From: JBFLVT01 sp036804525
GTDB lineage: Bacteria; Bacillota; Desulfotomaculia; Desulfotomaculales; JASEER01
Direction of reading: 5' to 3'
Length of the DNA stretch: 56,609 bases
Assembly (NCBI GenBank): GCA_036804525.1
Contig: DAIRSE010000011.1
Span: forward strand, 1-56,609
Part shown: positions 32,034-41,658 of the stretch, one piece after another
Layout of the letters: every line of letters starts with the position of its first letter
How positions within the stretch are numbered: the first letter of the stretch is position 1
Made by a program: the position numbers and the translations under genes
Notes under the pieces: generated by a model
The model's database searches: none
What the model was told of the DNA's origin: nothing
The model's input: the letters and a program-made list of their open reading frames with translations, nothing else

Positions 32034-33641
32034 ATGAAAAGAATCTGCTGGCTCGTGTTGGTTACGGCCATAGTTTTTGCTTTCCTGGTTGGCGGGTGCG
32101 GCTCGAAGAAACAGGATGATGCATCCAAGCAGACAGCGAGGCAAAAGGATGAACTGGTGCTGGCGGTAGGCGGCGAACCCGACGGCGGGTTTGATCCCAC
32201 CACCGGTTGGGGCCGCTACGGTTCGCCGCTTTTGTTCAGCACGCTGCTGGCGCGCAATAACGATCTACGAATTGTAAATGATTTGGCCGAAAGCTGCAAG
32301 GTCAGTGAAGACGGTCTGACCTGGACGATTACTATCCGCAAGGATGTAAAGTTTTCCGACGGCAGCCCGCTTACGGCCGAAGACGTGGCGTACACTTTCG
32401 AGACGGCCGCTGGCAGCGGTTCGATTGTCGATCTGAGCGTCCTGGAGAAAGCAGTGGCTGTAGACGAGCGGACTGTCGAGTTTCGATTGAAACACCCCCA
32501 GTCGACTTTTGTCAACCGTTTAATTTCCACCGGTATCGTGCCTAAGAACGCGCACGGCAAGGATTTCGCGACAAAACCGATTGGCTCGGGTCCCTACAGA
32601 TTTGTGCAGTGGGACAAGGGACAGCAGTTGATCGTCGAGGCCAATCCTTATTATTACGGCCCTGAGCCTGAATTCAAAAAGATTACTTTCCTGTATCTGA
32701 ATGAGGACGCAGCTTTTGCTGCGGCGAAGGCGGGCCAGGTCGATATCGTGTCCGTACCGCATATGTTCGCGAAACAGACGGTGCCAGGAATGAAACTCGT
32801 AGCGGTCAAGAGCGTCGACAACCGCGGCATAATGTTTCCGACGGTGCCGTCAGGAGAAAAGACCAAGGACGGCTTTCCCGTCGGTAACGACGTGACAGCC
32901 GATGCGGCCATCCGCAAGGCCGTAAATGTCGCGGTCGACCGCAAGGCGCTCGTGGATAACGTGCTCGAGGGCTTCGGCTCGCCCGCCTACACAATCTGCG
33001 ACAATCTGCCCTGGTGGAACCCCGACACAGTGATCAAGGACGCCGATCCGGAAGCAGCGAAGAAGCTTCTGGCCGAGGCCGGCTGGAAGGATACCGATGG
33101 CGACGGCGTGCTGGAGAAAAACGGGCTGGCCGCAAGGTTCACCCTGATCTATCCGGCCGGGGACCAGACCCGCCAGTCCCTGGCCCTGGCGGTGGCGGAT
33201 ATGCTCAAACCTGTAGGTATTGACATCAAAGTAGAGGGCAAGAGCTGGGACGAGATCAAGACCCTTATGCACTCAAACGCGATACTTTTCGGGTGGGGAA
33301 GCCATGATCCGCTGGAAATGTACAACGTGTATCACAGCCGCAACAGGGGCGTCGACTGGTATAATCCCGGTTTCTACAGCAACCCGGATGTTGATGTGTA
33401 TCTGGACAAGGCCCTGACTGCGAAGAGCGAGGACGAGGCCCTGTCGTACTGGAAAAAGGCCCAATGGGACGGCAGGACCGGCTTAAGCGGCAAGGGCGAC
33501 GCGCCCTGGGCCTGGCTGGTGAACATCGATCACTGCTATTTCGTCCGCGAAAATCTCGATATCGGGAACCCGAGAATCGAGCCGCACGGGCACGGCTGGC
33601 CGATCACCGCCAACATTCTGGAGTGGCGCTGGAAGAAGTGA
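32034..33641 (+). CDS. ABC transporter substrate-binding lipoprotein, peptide/nickel family
   Basis: A 535-residue solute-binding protein (SBP family 5). The lipobox is LVGGC with Cys22, so it is anchored outside the membrane. Family motifs are ESCKVSEDGLTWTITIRKDVKFSDGSPLTAEDV and GSGPYRFVQWDKGQ. Close relatives bind oligopeptides, nickel chelates or other metallophores; sequence alone does not decide. ATG 32034 follows GGAGGAGG. First gene of a complete five-gene importer (32034-37217). Confidence 0.88.
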   Translation: MKRICWLVLVTAIVFAFLVGGCGSKKQDDASKQTARQKDELVLAVGGEPDGGFDPTTGWGRYGSPLLFSTLLARNNDLRIVNDLAESCKVSEDGLTWTITIRKDVKFSDGSPLTAEDVAYTFETAAGSGSIVDLSVLEKAVAVDERTVEFRLKHPQSTFVNRLISTGIVPKNAHGKDFATKPIGSGPYRFVQWDKGQQLIVEANPYYYGPEPEFKKITFLYLNEDAAFAAAKAGQVDIVSVPHMFAKQTVPGMKLVAVKSVDNRGIMFPTVPSGEKTKDGFPVGNDVTADAAIRKAVNVAVDRKALVDNVLEGFGSPAYTICDNLPWWNPDTVIKDADPEAAKKLLAEAGWKDTDGDGVLEKNGLAARFTLIYPAGDQTRQSLALAVADMLKPVGIDIKVEGKSWDEIKTLMHSNAILFGWGSHDPLEMYNVYHSRNRGVDWYNPGFYSNPDVDVYLDKALTAKSEDEALSYWKKAQWDGRTGLSGKGDAPWAWLVNIDHCYFVRENLDIGNPRIEPHGHGWPITANILEWRWKK

Positions 33642-33670
33642 TCTAAAAGGCGCCTTGAGGAGAAACACAG

Positions 33671-34657
33671 GTGAGAAAAGTGCTGTTGCTTCTGGCAGGC
33701 AAGACCCTGCGGCTGGCGGCGCTTCTGGCGGCTTTGTGCGCCTTTTCCTTCTGGCTGGTCAGCCATTCGCCCGTCGATCCGGTACGCGCCTACGTGGGCG
33801 CCGACATGCTGCTGGTCGGCCCGGAACAGCGGGAGCGGATCGCCGCGTACTGGGGCCTGAACGACCCGCCCGGCGAGAGATTCCTGCGCTGGAGCCGGGC
33901 GATGCTGCGCGGCGACTTCGGCACGTCGATGATTTTCCGGCGGCCGGTCGCCGAGGTTATCGGCGAGCGGTTCTACGCATCGCTGCTCCTTATGGGGACG
34001 GCCTGGGTGTTTTCGGGCGTCTGCGGATTCGCGCTCGGCGTGGCGGCGGGGGCGCGGCAGGGCACATGGATCGACGGGGTTATAAAGTGGTACTGTCTCA
34101 CGATGGCTTCCACGCCGGTCTTCTGGCTGGCCATCGTGCTTTTGATGGTTTTCGCCGTCTGGCTGGGCTGGGCGCCGGTGGGTCTCGCCGTGCCTGCCGG
34201 CGCCCTAGCCGGGGAAGTAACCCTGGCCGACCGTATCCGCCACCTGGTACTGCCCGCGATTACGCTGAGCATCGTCGGAGTTTCCAGTGTGGCCCTGTTC
34301 ACGCGGCAGAAAGTCGTGGATGCTCTGGCAAGCGAGTACGTGCTCTTCGCCCGGGCCAAGGGCGAACCCGAAACGGCCATTCTTTGGCGGCATGTGCTAC
34401 GCAATGTCGCCCTGCCTGCCGTGACGCTGCAGTTCGCCGTTTTCAGCGAGCTTTTCGGCGGCTCGGTGCTCGCCGAGCAGGTGTGTTCCTACCCCGGGCT
34501 CGGCCAGGCCATCGTGCAGGCGGGCCTGCGCGGTGATATTCCTCTTTTGCTGGCGGCGGTGATGTGCGGGGCGGTATTCGTTTTTGCCGGGAACCTTCTG
34601 GCTGATGTCATCTACAGCATCGTCGATCCCCGGATCAGACTGGTAAAGCAAATCTAG
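33671..34657 (+). CDS. ABC transporter permease, DppB/NikB type
   Basis: A 328-residue permease with six helices. The N-terminal SFWLVSHSPVDPVRAYVG and WGLNDPPGERFLRWSRAMLRGDFGTSM are typical of the DppB/NikB group, and the cytoplasmic EAA-like loop is near ASEYVLFARAKGEPE. The start is GTG 33671 with GAGGAG upstream. It pairs with the next gene to form the membrane channel. Confidence 0.88.
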   Translation: MRKVLLLLAGKTLRLAALLAALCAFSFWLVSHSPVDPVRAYVGADMLLVGPEQRERIAAYWGLNDPPGERFLRWSRAMLRGDFGTSMIFRRPVAEVIGERFYASLLLMGTAWVFSGVCGFALGVAAGARQGTWIDGVIKWYCLTMASTPVFWLAIVLLMVFAVWLGWAPVGLAVPAGALAGEVTLADRIRHLVLPAITLSIVGVSSVALFTRQKVVDALASEYVLFARAKGEPETAILWRHVLRNVALPAVTLQFAVFSELFGGSVLAEQVCSYPGLGQAIVQAGLRGDIPLLLAAVMCGAVFVFAGNLLADVIYSIVDPRIRLVKQI

Positions 34658-34701
34658 CAACAAATGCCGCTTTAAGCTTACGCTCAGTGGGAGGTGGCGC
34701 G

Positions 34702-35586
34702 GTGGCGACAGATATTGAGGCTTGCAGGCAAGCGGCTGCTGTCAACCACGGCGGGTTGCGCGTGCCGCGTTTGAACCTGCGCCAGCGTACGCTGTTGGTC
34801 CTGGTCCTGTCCTCATTGCTGCTGCTCGGTATCTTGGCCGGGGGAGTTTTCTCGGGCAGCGAAAAACTGGCGACCAACTTCGCCGAGCGGAATCTGGCTC
34901 CATCATTCGTTCATCCGTTCGGCACCGACTGGCTCGGCCGGGACATGCTGGTGCGGACGGTAAAGGGGCTGACGTTGAGTCTGGGCGTCGGGACTCTCGC
35001 CGCAACGGCGAGCGTCGTCATCGCCGTGCTCCTGGGATTGGCGGCCGCGACGGGGGGAAGGGTCGTGGACGGCGCCGTCACGTGGTTTGTCGATTTCTTT
35101 TTGGGCTTGCCCCACCTTGTCTTTCTCATCCTGATCGCTTTTGTACTCGGCGGCGGGGTCAAGGGGGTGGTGATCGGGGTGGCGCTCACCCACTGGCCGA
35201 GCCTGGCGCGTGTTGTCCGCGCTGAGATCCTGCAGCTACGCACCGCGGAGTTTGTCGCGGTTTCCCGCCGGCTCGGCCGGACGCGCTGGTGGATCGCCCG
35301 GCGGCATTTTCTGCCGCACCTTTTGCCGCAGCTCTTGGTGGGTTTCGTGCTGCTTGTGCCTCACGCCATCCTGCACGAGGCATCGATTACTTTTCTCGGG
35401 TTCGGGCTTTCTCCGCACCGGCCGGCTGTCGGGATCATCCTTTCCGAATCGATGCGTTACCTTTCTACCGGTATGTGGTGGCTCGCCCTGTTTCCAGGGC
35501 TCGCTCTGCTGGCTGTGGTGCGCAGTATTGACCTTCTGGGGGACAACATCAGGGCGCTGCTCGACCCGCGGACCGCGCACGAATAG
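34702..35586 (+). CDS. ABC transporter permease, DppC/NikC type
   Basis: A 294-residue permease. The N-terminal membrane anchor is followed by HPFGTDWLGRDMLVRTVKG, the DppC/NikC hallmark, and the EAA loop RTAEFVAVSRRLGRTRWWIARRHFLP. Frame is open from 34687, but GGGAGGTG lies there, so GTG 34702 is the likely start. Confidence 0.88.
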   Translation: MATDIEACRQAAAVNHGGLRVPRLNLRQRTLLVLVLSSLLLLGILAGGVFSGSEKLATNFAERNLAPSFVHPFGTDWLGRDMLVRTVKGLTLSLGVGTLAATASVVIAVLLGLAAATGGRVVDGAVTWFVDFFLGLPHLVFLILIAFVLGGGVKGVVIGVALTHWPSLARVVRAEILQLRTAEFVAVSRRLGRTRWWIARRHFLPHLLPQLLVGFVLLVPHAILHEASITFLGFGLSPHRPAVGIILSESMRYLSTGMWWLALFPGLALLAVVRSIDLLGDNIRALLDPRTAHE

Positions 35587-35623
35587 GGTTTTGTTATTTA
35601 AGTTTACAGGGAGGTTGACGACG

Positions 35624-36631
35624 ATGCTTCCGGCCGGTAACGGGTGCCCGGCGGCAGGTCACGAAACGGGCTGCAAGGCGAAAACCGGCGGCGCGGAGGT
35701 CGGTTGCGCCCCGCTGCTGGCGATTGAAAACCTTTCAGTGTCTTTTCTGCGATACGTTTCCGGTTGGCAGCGGCGAAAGCTGACGGTGATCGACGATCTG
35801 TGCGTCGCTGTGTATCCCGGGGAGATTCTGGCGGTCGTGGGGGCCAGCGGGGCCGGCAAGAGTCTTCTCGCCCATGCTCTTTTGGGTATCTTGCCGCGCA
35901 ACGCGCTGGTGACCGGAATAATCCGTTTTGCCGGCGAGGACCTGACGCCCGTGCGCCAGGCGCAGCTTCGCGGGCGCGAAATCGCGCTGGTCCCGCAGTC
36001 GGTGAACTTTCTCAATCCGCTGATGCGGGTGGGCGCGCAGGTGCGGGCGGCGGTCCGGGACGGTGACGCGCCGGGCGCCCAGCGCCGCGTTTTTGCCCGC
36101 TACCGGCTGCCGCATGAGTCCGAAAGGCTTTACCCGTTTCAGCTTTCGGGCGGTATGGCGCGGCGCGTGCTCGTGGCCGCGGCCACCGTGAGCGGGGCGC
36201 GGCTGGTCATCGCCGACGAACCCACGCCGGGTCTCGACGCGGAGGCGGTGCGCGAAACGCTTTTCCATCTTCGCGAGCTTGCCGATGAAGGCCGTTCGGT
36301 CTTGCTCATCACGCACGACATCACGGCCGCGCTTCCCGTGGCCGACCGCATCGCCGTCTTTTACGGGGGTACGGTGCTGGAGGTTGCCCCCGCGCAAGAT
36401 TTCACGGGTACAGGCGAGTCGCTGCGCCACCCTTACAGTAAAGCCCTCTGGCAGGCCCTGCCGCAGAACGGTTTCGCGGTTGTGCCGGGATACCAGCCTT
36501 TGCCGGACACGCTGCCTGCCGGATGCCTTTTCGCTCCGCGCTGCCCGCAGGCTGCACCGGCGTGCGCGGCGGAACGGCCGCCCGTACGCGGCCTGCGGGG
36601 CGGCACGGTGAGGTGTTTTTATGCCGCTTGA
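35624..36631 (+). CDS. ABC transporter ATP-binding protein, DppD/NikD type
   Basis: A 335-residue ATPase: Walker A GASGAGKS, Q-loop VPQSVNFLNP, signature LSGGMARRV, Walker B VIADEP, and the oligopeptide-family C-terminal Cys motif CLFAPRCPQAAPAC that may hold a cluster or metal. The frame continues upstream to 35210 inside the permease gene, but GGGAGGTTG before ATG 35624 marks the start. About 30 residues precede the first strand, including two Cys. Confidence 0.9.
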   Translation: MLPAGNGCPAAGHETGCKAKTGGAEVGCAPLLAIENLSVSFLRYVSGWQRRKLTVIDDLCVAVYPGEILAVVGASGAGKSLLAHALLGILPRNALVTGIIRFAGEDLTPVRQAQLRGREIALVPQSVNFLNPLMRVGAQVRAAVRDGDAPGAQRRVFARYRLPHESERLYPFQLSGGMARRVLVAAATVSGARLVIADEPTPGLDAEAVRETLFHLRELADEGRSVLLITHDITAALPVADRIAVFYGGTVLEVAPAQDFTGTGESLRHPYSKALWQALPQNGFAVVPGYQPLPDTLPAGCLFAPRCPQAAPACAAERPPVRGLRGGTVRCFYAA

Positions 36632-37217
36632 AGCGCGCGGAATCGGGTTTCGCTACGTAAACGCGCCGTGGGTGCTGCGCGGCTTAGACCTGGATGTCCG
36701 CCAGGGAGAGACGGTGGGGCTTGTCGGCCGAAGCGGGATCGGCAAAACAACGTTAGCGCGCATCCTCGCCGGTTATCTAAAGCCGCTGGAGGGTGCGGTG
36801 CTGGTGGACGGCGAACCTCTGCCGCAAAAAGGCTCTGCTCCCGTGCAGCTTATCTGGCAGCACCCCGAGAGGGCGGTAAACCCGCGCTGGCGCATGCGCG
36901 ATATCCTGACGGAAGGGTGGGAACCTGACCGGAACGTGCTGGCGGCGTTCGGCATCGAGCCGGACTGGCTTGAACGCTGGCCCAACGAGCTTTCGGGCGG
37001 GGAGCTGCAGCGCTTCTGCGTGGTGCGGGCGCTCGGGCCGTCAACCCGCTATCTGATCGCGGACGAGATCAGCACCATGCTCGATGCCCTGACGCAGGCG
37101 CAAATCTGGCACGCCCTGCTGGCTGTCGCCCGCACAAGGAAGCTCGGCTTGCTCGTCATCAGCCATGACGCGCCGCTGTTGCGGCGCGTATGTAACAGAA
37201 TTGTTACTTTGCCTTGA
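36621..37217 (+). CDS. ABC transporter ATP-binding protein, short DppF/NikE type
   Basis: A 198-residue ATPase, shorter than the usual 260-320. It has an A-loop Tyr (FRYVNAP), Walker A GRSGIGKTT, signature LSGGELQR, Walker B LIADEIS and the switch His in VISHD. It lacks the C-terminal oligopeptide domain of its partner. It overlaps the preceding gene by 11 bases. NikE-like proteins can be this compact. Confidence 0.88.
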   Translation: MPLEARGIGFRYVNAPWVLRGLDLDVRQGETVGLVGRSGIGKTTLARILAGYLKPLEGAVLVDGEPLPQKGSAPVQLIWQHPERAVNPRWRMRDILTEGWEPDRNVLAAFGIEPDWLERWPNELSGGELQRFCVVRALGPSTRYLIADEISTMLDALTQAQIWHALLAVARTRKLGLLVISHDAPLLRRVCNRIVTLP

Positions 37218-37235
37218 GCGCAAAGCAGCCAAGCC

Positions 37236-39062
37236 CTATGTTTCCCGGCATAGCGACAGAGCCGCCCGGACCACGGCAGGGTCGTAGAGGACACCGCTTT
37301 GGCTTGTGATCTCCTCCAGGGCGGCGGCGAAAGACTGGGCGGGCCGGTAGGGACGGTGCGAGGTCATGGCGTCCAGCACGTCGGCCACGGCCAAAATACG
37401 CGCCTCGGGCAGGATTTCCTCACCTCGCAGTCCGTCCGGGTAGCCGGAGCCGTCGAGGCGCTCGTGGTGCTGGCGCACAGTCAGGGCGACCGGGTGGGGG
37501 AAGGGGATGTCTTTGAGCGCTTCGTATCCCGTGACCGGATGGGTCTTGACAAGGGCGAACTCGTATGAGTTCAAGAGGCCGGGCTTATTGAGGATGGCTG
37601 CCGGAACAGTGATCTTGCCGATATCGTGGAGGAAGCCAGCCAGACGCAGAGCCTCGATACGGTCTTCCTCGATGCCCATTTCCCGCGCGATGGCGCAGGC
37701 CAGTTCGGCAACCCGCTGTTGGTGGCCGGCCGTGTAAGGGTCGCGCATTTCGACCAGCCGCGCGACGGCCATCACGCCTTGCTGCAGGGTGTCGACTAGC
37801 CTCTTGCTGTGTTCGAGACGCTCCCGCTCCGCCCGGCGACGCTCGCTCTCGTCGCGAAATACCAGCACTACGCCGATGATTTCCCCTGCAGCATCTCGGA
37901 TCGGCGCGCCGCTGTCGGTAATGGGTATGAGCTTTTTGTATCGTGTGGCCAGCAGTGTATGATTGGCCAGGCCGACGACCGTGCCTTCGCTCAGGACGCG
38001 GCTTACCGGACTCTCCACCGGCCGCCCGGTGTGCTCGTTGACGATGTTGAAAACCTCGTTCAGGGGGCGGCCGAGGGCCTCAGCGGCCGGCCAACCGGTA
38101 AGCTGTTCGGCCACCGGGTTGATGAAGGTGACGCGGCCGTCGCAGTCCGTACAGATGACGGCGTCGCCGATGCTGGCCAGGGTCACGCGGAACCGCTCCT
38201 GCTCGGCCGCCAGCCTTGCTTCCCTCGCCTTGCGGGCGGTGATGTCCCGCACCACGGCTAAGAGCCTGTCGCGGCCGCCGATGACCGCGCGCTTCAAATT
38301 CACTTCCACCCAGAAGAGCCGTCCGTTCCTGGCGCGGGCCAGCCACTCAAAGATCCGAGGCGCTTGGGCCGCCTTTTTGATCCACTCCAGGGCTTCGGCT
38401 TGCGTGTAGGGCGGCACGCCGGCGCTCAAGTCTTCGACCTGCAGGTTCCGCACCTCTTCGGGCGTCCACCCGTAGAGGGTCAGCACCCTGGGGTTTGCGT
38501 CGATGATCTGCCCGTTTTCCGCATCGTGTACGAAGATCGCATCGTTGACGGCCTGGAAGATTTCACGGTAGTTGGTCTGGAAGATACGTAAAGTTTCTTC
38601 CTTGTGCTTAAACTCGGTGATATCCGTGAAAGAGGCGACGCTCTGGTTGGTGCCGGGGATGAGGGCCACGGTCAGCCAGATATCCCGGGCGCGCCCGTGG
38701 CGGTCTACGAAGCGAAACTCGTAGTTTCTCGGCGCGCCCTGAGGGTCACGTCGGCGCATTCTATGGTAGCCGAGCAGGCGCTCCAGTTCCTCCGGCGCCA
38801 CGAACTCGGTCCAGCTCTTTTTGCCCTCGATCTCCGGGCGGGTGTAGCCGACCAGGCGGGCGAAGTCCTCGTTGCAGAAAGAAATGGTGGTGTCCTCTTC
38901 GATCAGGCAGGTGGCGGTGCCGGTATTCTCAAAAAGGGTGATGTAGGCGGCCCTCAGCTGTTCGAGGATCTCCGGCGAACGGTCCGAGCCGGTCGGGGAA
39001 TGACCATCTTGCCCTATGGCGGACACCTCCCCTGTGCCCGGCCCCGGCAGAGTTTCAGGCAA
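37236..39062 (-). CDS. Triple-PAS HD-GYP signalling protein
   Basis: About 608 residues. Three PAS domains (about 35-150, 160-275, 290-405; LFENTGTATCLIEED, IFQAVNDAIFVHDAEN, TLASIGDAVICTDCDG) precede an HD-GYP domain with DPYTAGHQQRVAELA, GFLHDIGKI, RQHHERLDGSGYPDGL and RILAVADVLDAM. It is predicted to degrade c-di-GMP under control of the PAS inputs. No membrane segment is seen. The start TTG 39062 has a weak ribosome site. A sigma-H-like promoter at 39121-39091 (minus) lies just upstream. Confidence 0.88.
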   Translation of the reverse strand: MPETLPGPGTGEVSAIGQDGHSPTGSDRSPEILEQLRAAYITLFENTGTATCLIEEDTTISFCNEDFARLVGYTRPEIEGKKSWTEFVAPEELERLLGYHRMRRRDPQGAPRNYEFRFVDRHGRARDIWLTVALIPGTNQSVASFTDITEFKHKEETLRIFQTNYREIFQAVNDAIFVHDAENGQIIDANPRVLTLYGWTPEEVRNLQVEDLSAGVPPYTQAEALEWIKKAAQAPRIFEWLARARNGRLFWVEVNLKRAVIGGRDRLLAVVRDITARKAREARLAAEQERFRVTLASIGDAVICTDCDGRVTFINPVAEQLTGWPAAEALGRPLNEVFNIVNEHTGRPVESPVSRVLSEGTVVGLANHTLLATRYKKLIPITDSGAPIRDAAGEIIGVVLVFRDESERRRAERERLEHSKRLVDTLQQGVMAVARLVEMRDPYTAGHQQRVAELACAIAREMGIEEDRIEALRLAGFLHDIGKITVPAAILNKPGLLNSYEFALVKTHPVTGYEALKDIPFPHPVALTVRQHHERLDGSGYPDGLRGEEILPEARILAVADVLDAMTSHRPYRPAQSFAAALEEITSQSGVLYDPAVVRAALSLCRET

Positions 39063-39090
39063 TACCGAAGAAACCGGGGACTTAGGGTTT

Positions 39091-39121
39091 GGAATAGTTC
39101 GACACGGTTATGTAGATTCCT
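39091..39121 (-). promoter_or_regulatory. Sigma-H-type promoter for the PAS-HD-GYP gene
   Basis: On the minus strand AGGAATC (39121-39115), 11 bases, then GTCGAACTATT. The TGTCGAA part also fits a Spo0A box. Confidence 0.6.
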
Positions 39122-39161
39122 GCATGATTCAAGACTTTTTGGAATATAACCCCGCCTCAGG

Positions 39162-40004
39162 TCATTTGCTTCCCGGCGTGTCTTTGCGCCCGCGGTAAGG
39201 CACGGGGATAAACTGAACCGACGGGCGGCGCTGGGGCGGTTGCGGATAGAGCTCCATCAGTTCGTAAATCTCCTTGGGCAGGCCGGTTTCAACTTTGAGC
39301 CCCAGGTTCTTCAACTTTTCAAAAGTAATCGGGTAATCGTGGGTCCACTGTCCCGTGGACAGGGCCTTAGTGACCTCGCGCGCGTTCTCTTCGGGCATCT
39401 TCTCTTTGAGCAGTTCCAGGATGAACTCCTCGACCTGCGCCAGGGCTTTGGCTGAGATGTCGGCCATGATCAGGGTCTCGTCATCGACCTTGTCCTTGCC
39501 TTTTTGGCGCACTGCTTCTACAATAGAAGCTGCGGGAAAATTTCCGAGCTGCGGGTCCACCGGGCCGAGCACGGCGTTTTCATCCATTACGATTTCGTCG
39601 GCAGCGAGCGAGATCATTGTCCCCCCGGACATGGCGTAGTGAGGAACAAAGACGGTAACCTTGGCCGGATGCCGCTGGATGGCCCGGGCGATTTGTTCCG
39701 AAGCCAGGACCAGGCCGCCGGGGGTATGGAGTACCAGGTCAATGGGCAGGTCGTCAGGGGTCAGCCGGATGGCCCGCAGGACGTGTTCAGAGTCCTCGAT
39801 GTTGATGAATCTTGTCAGTGGAATGCCCAGGAGGCTCAGCAATTCCTGGCGGTGGATGAGGGTGATCAGGCGCGACCCTCTTTTTTGTTCGATCTGCCTG
39901 ATCAGCCGCAGCCTTGCGGCTTCGATACTGCGCTGCCGGAGCATGGGGATAATGACGGATATCAGGAAAAGGAACCAGATAATGTCGATCGGGGAGATGC
40001 TCAA
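39162..40004 (-). CDS. SDH-family (serine dehydrogenase) membrane-anchored protease
   Basis: About 280 residues of the ClpP/crotonase-fold SDH family (PF01972). One N-terminal membrane helix (IDIIWFLFLISVIIPML) is followed by a cytoplasmic or surface domain with LPIDLVLHTPGGLVLASEQIA, the nucleophile region AMSGGTMISLAADEIVMDENAVLGPVDPQLG, and a helical C-terminus. The open frame continues upstream to 40748 antisense to the next gene, but that part is not coding. TTG 40004 has GGGGG nine bases upstream. The substrate is unknown. Confidence 0.83.
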   Translation of the reverse strand: MSISPIDIIWFLFLISVIIPMLRQRSIEAARLRLIRQIEQKRGSRLITLIHRQELLSLLGIPLTRFINIEDSEHVLRAIRLTPDDLPIDLVLHTPGGLVLASEQIARAIQRHPAKVTVFVPHYAMSGGTMISLAADEIVMDENAVLGPVDPQLGNFPAASIVEAVRQKGKDKVDDETLIMADISAKALAQVEEFILELLKEKMPEENAREVTKALSTGQWTHDYPITFEKLKNLGLKVETGLPKEIYELMELYPQPPQRRPSVQFIPVPYRGRKDTPGSK

Positions 40005-40145
40005 GAAACCGAAACCCCCTTTGCGGGAATGGAGCCTGTTTCTAGTCTTTCCCGTGTCATGCACGTGATGCAGAGATCGGGACAGGGACTTGCCCCTACG
40101 TGCTCGAATACATTCTAACAGTTTTTGTCGAAAGGAGGAAGGCAA

Positions 40146-40877
40146 ATGCTGCCTGCCGCTAAAATTTACGAAGCCCTGGCCGTTGCGGAGAACAACAGGC
40201 TTTTTGCTTATCTTGACGAGATATACCAGAAGGTTCCCGAGTCGGAGTGCAAGCAGTGCGGCACCTGCTGCGGCGATCCTCCCCCGGCGGGGCTGATCGA
40301 GTATTTGAACGTCTACCGTTATGTCCGCGACAACCTTAAGGACCTGCATTCCGAACTGGTGGAACGGGCGGTACGGTTTTACTTCCTGCACCTGGTCGAT
40401 GCGAATACCAAATGCCCGTTCCTGGGAGCCGACAACCGGTGCCTGGTCTACCCGGTACGCCCCCTGAACTGCCGCATTTACGGCCACCTGGACCGGAAGG
40501 CCCACGAGCAGCTGAACAGCCGGGGGTTGGAAGACGTCGGCGAGTACTACCGGAAGACACACGGCATCACGCTGCCCAAGGAGATCCTGGAGTCCAGGAT
40601 CCCGTACTGCGAGGACATCAAGAGCAAGGGACACGTTAAACTGGAACAGGCGCAGGAAATGACCATGGGCGTGCTGGCCCTGGACGCGCAGATCCTGCCC
40701 TCCAGGCTGGTCTTCGATCAAGTGGTATACGCGCCCCTGGGCACCCACCTTGCCTGCAGCGTGCTGAACGAGGGCGTGCAGAAAAAGCGTCCCGAAGTTA
40801 TGAAGGAATACCTTGAAACAGGAGCCAGTCCGCTGATGGAGAAGTATTTGGAGCGCGCGGGGAAGTTCAACTTCTAG
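40146..40877 (+). CDS. YkgJ-type CxxCxxCC cluster-binding protein
   Basis: A 243-residue protein of the YkgJ family. The zinc/iron-chelating motif CKQCGTCCGDPPP lies near residue 36, with CPFLGADNRCLVYPVRPLNCRIYG downstream completing the Cys set. These proteins are predicted to bind Fe-S clusters; their biological role is poorly known. AAAGGAGG places the start at ATG 40146. It is divergent from the SDH protease gene. Confidence 0.82.
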   Translation: MLPAAKIYEALAVAENNRLFAYLDEIYQKVPESECKQCGTCCGDPPPAGLIEYLNVYRYVRDNLKDLHSELVERAVRFYFLHLVDANTKCPFLGADNRCLVYPVRPLNCRIYGHLDRKAHEQLNSRGLEDVGEYYRKTHGITLPKEILESRIPYCEDIKSKGHVKLEQAQEMTMGVLALDAQILPSRLVFDQVVYAPLGTHLACSVLNEGVQKKRPEVMKEYLETGASPLMEKYLERAGKFNF

Positions 40878-40926
40878 ATCTGATCCTCACATTTGTGGTG
40901 GCGGTTCTGACTGGGGGAGTGGGTAG

Positions 40927-41607
40927 GTGAGTCTGAGCGTCATTTTCGTAACCGCACTCGTGGTGGGGCTGACCGGCGCGATGATGCCGGGCCCTCTGCT
41001 GACCGTTACGGTGGCCGAGTCCGCACGGCGGGGCTTCTTGACCGGGCCGCTGCTCATCGTCGGCCACGCCGTTCTCGAAGGCGCGCTCGTACTCGCCCTC
41101 GTCGGCGGGCTGGCCGTTTTTCTGACGCTGCATTCCGTGACGGGTACGATCGCCTTCCTGGGCGGCGGCTTCCTGATCTACATGGGGCACGGCATCATCA
41201 GCGACGTGCTGCGCGGCCGGGTCAACCTCCAGGCTATACAGGAGGCCGCCGCGACGGGCGACGGCGAGGAACCGGCCAAGTCCAGAGGTATTTTGAAGCT
41301 CGTCGGCCTGGGCGCCGTCACCAGCATTTCCAACCCTTACTGGTCCCTCTGGTGGGCCACCATCGGTCTGACCTACATCACCCAGTCGCTCGACAAGGGC
41401 TACCTGGGACTTGCCGCTTTCTTCACCGGGCACATCTCCGCCGATTTCCTGTGGTACGGCCTGATAGCGTACCTGGTCGTGAAGGGCAAGCGTTTCCTCT
41501 CCCCGCCCGTTTACGGGGAGATTCTGGTGATCTGCGGGTCATTTCTGATGTTTCTCGGCGGGTACTTCATCTGGACGGGATACAAAACCTTTGCTGGCAT
41601 GGTCTAG
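40927..41607 (+). CDS. LysE-family translocator
   Basis: A 226-residue membrane protein with about six helices. The LysE/RhtB start LTGAMMPGPLLTVTVAESARRGFLTG is clear, followed by GGGFLIYMGHGI and a soluble loop (about residues 97-118). The family exports amino acids or related small molecules; the substrate is not readable. GTG 40927 follows GGGGGAG. Same direction as the YkgJ-type gene 50 bp upstream. Confidence 0.85.
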   Translation: MSLSVIFVTALVVGLTGAMMPGPLLTVTVAESARRGFLTGPLLIVGHAVLEGALVLALVGGLAVFLTLHSVTGTIAFLGGGFLIYMGHGIISDVLRGRVNLQAIQEAAATGDGEEPAKSRGILKLVGLGAVTSISNPYWSLWWATIGLTYITQSLDKGYLGLAAFFTGHISADFLWYGLIAYLVVKGKRFLSPPVYGEILVICGSFLMFLGGYFIWTGYKTFAGMV

Positions 41608-41658
41608 TCGTTATGGCTGCAAGCCGATGCTGCGGGTGATTCACTCACTTCCAATTTC

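Noticed and set aside
35210..35623. Upstream extension of the DppD-type ATPase frame
   Set aside because: It lies inside the permease gene in another frame; a good ribosome site marks ATG 35624.
40005..40748. N-terminal extension of the SDH protease frame to 528 codons
   Set aside because: The extension is antisense to the YkgJ-type gene. The family protein begins with the membrane helix just after TTG 40004.
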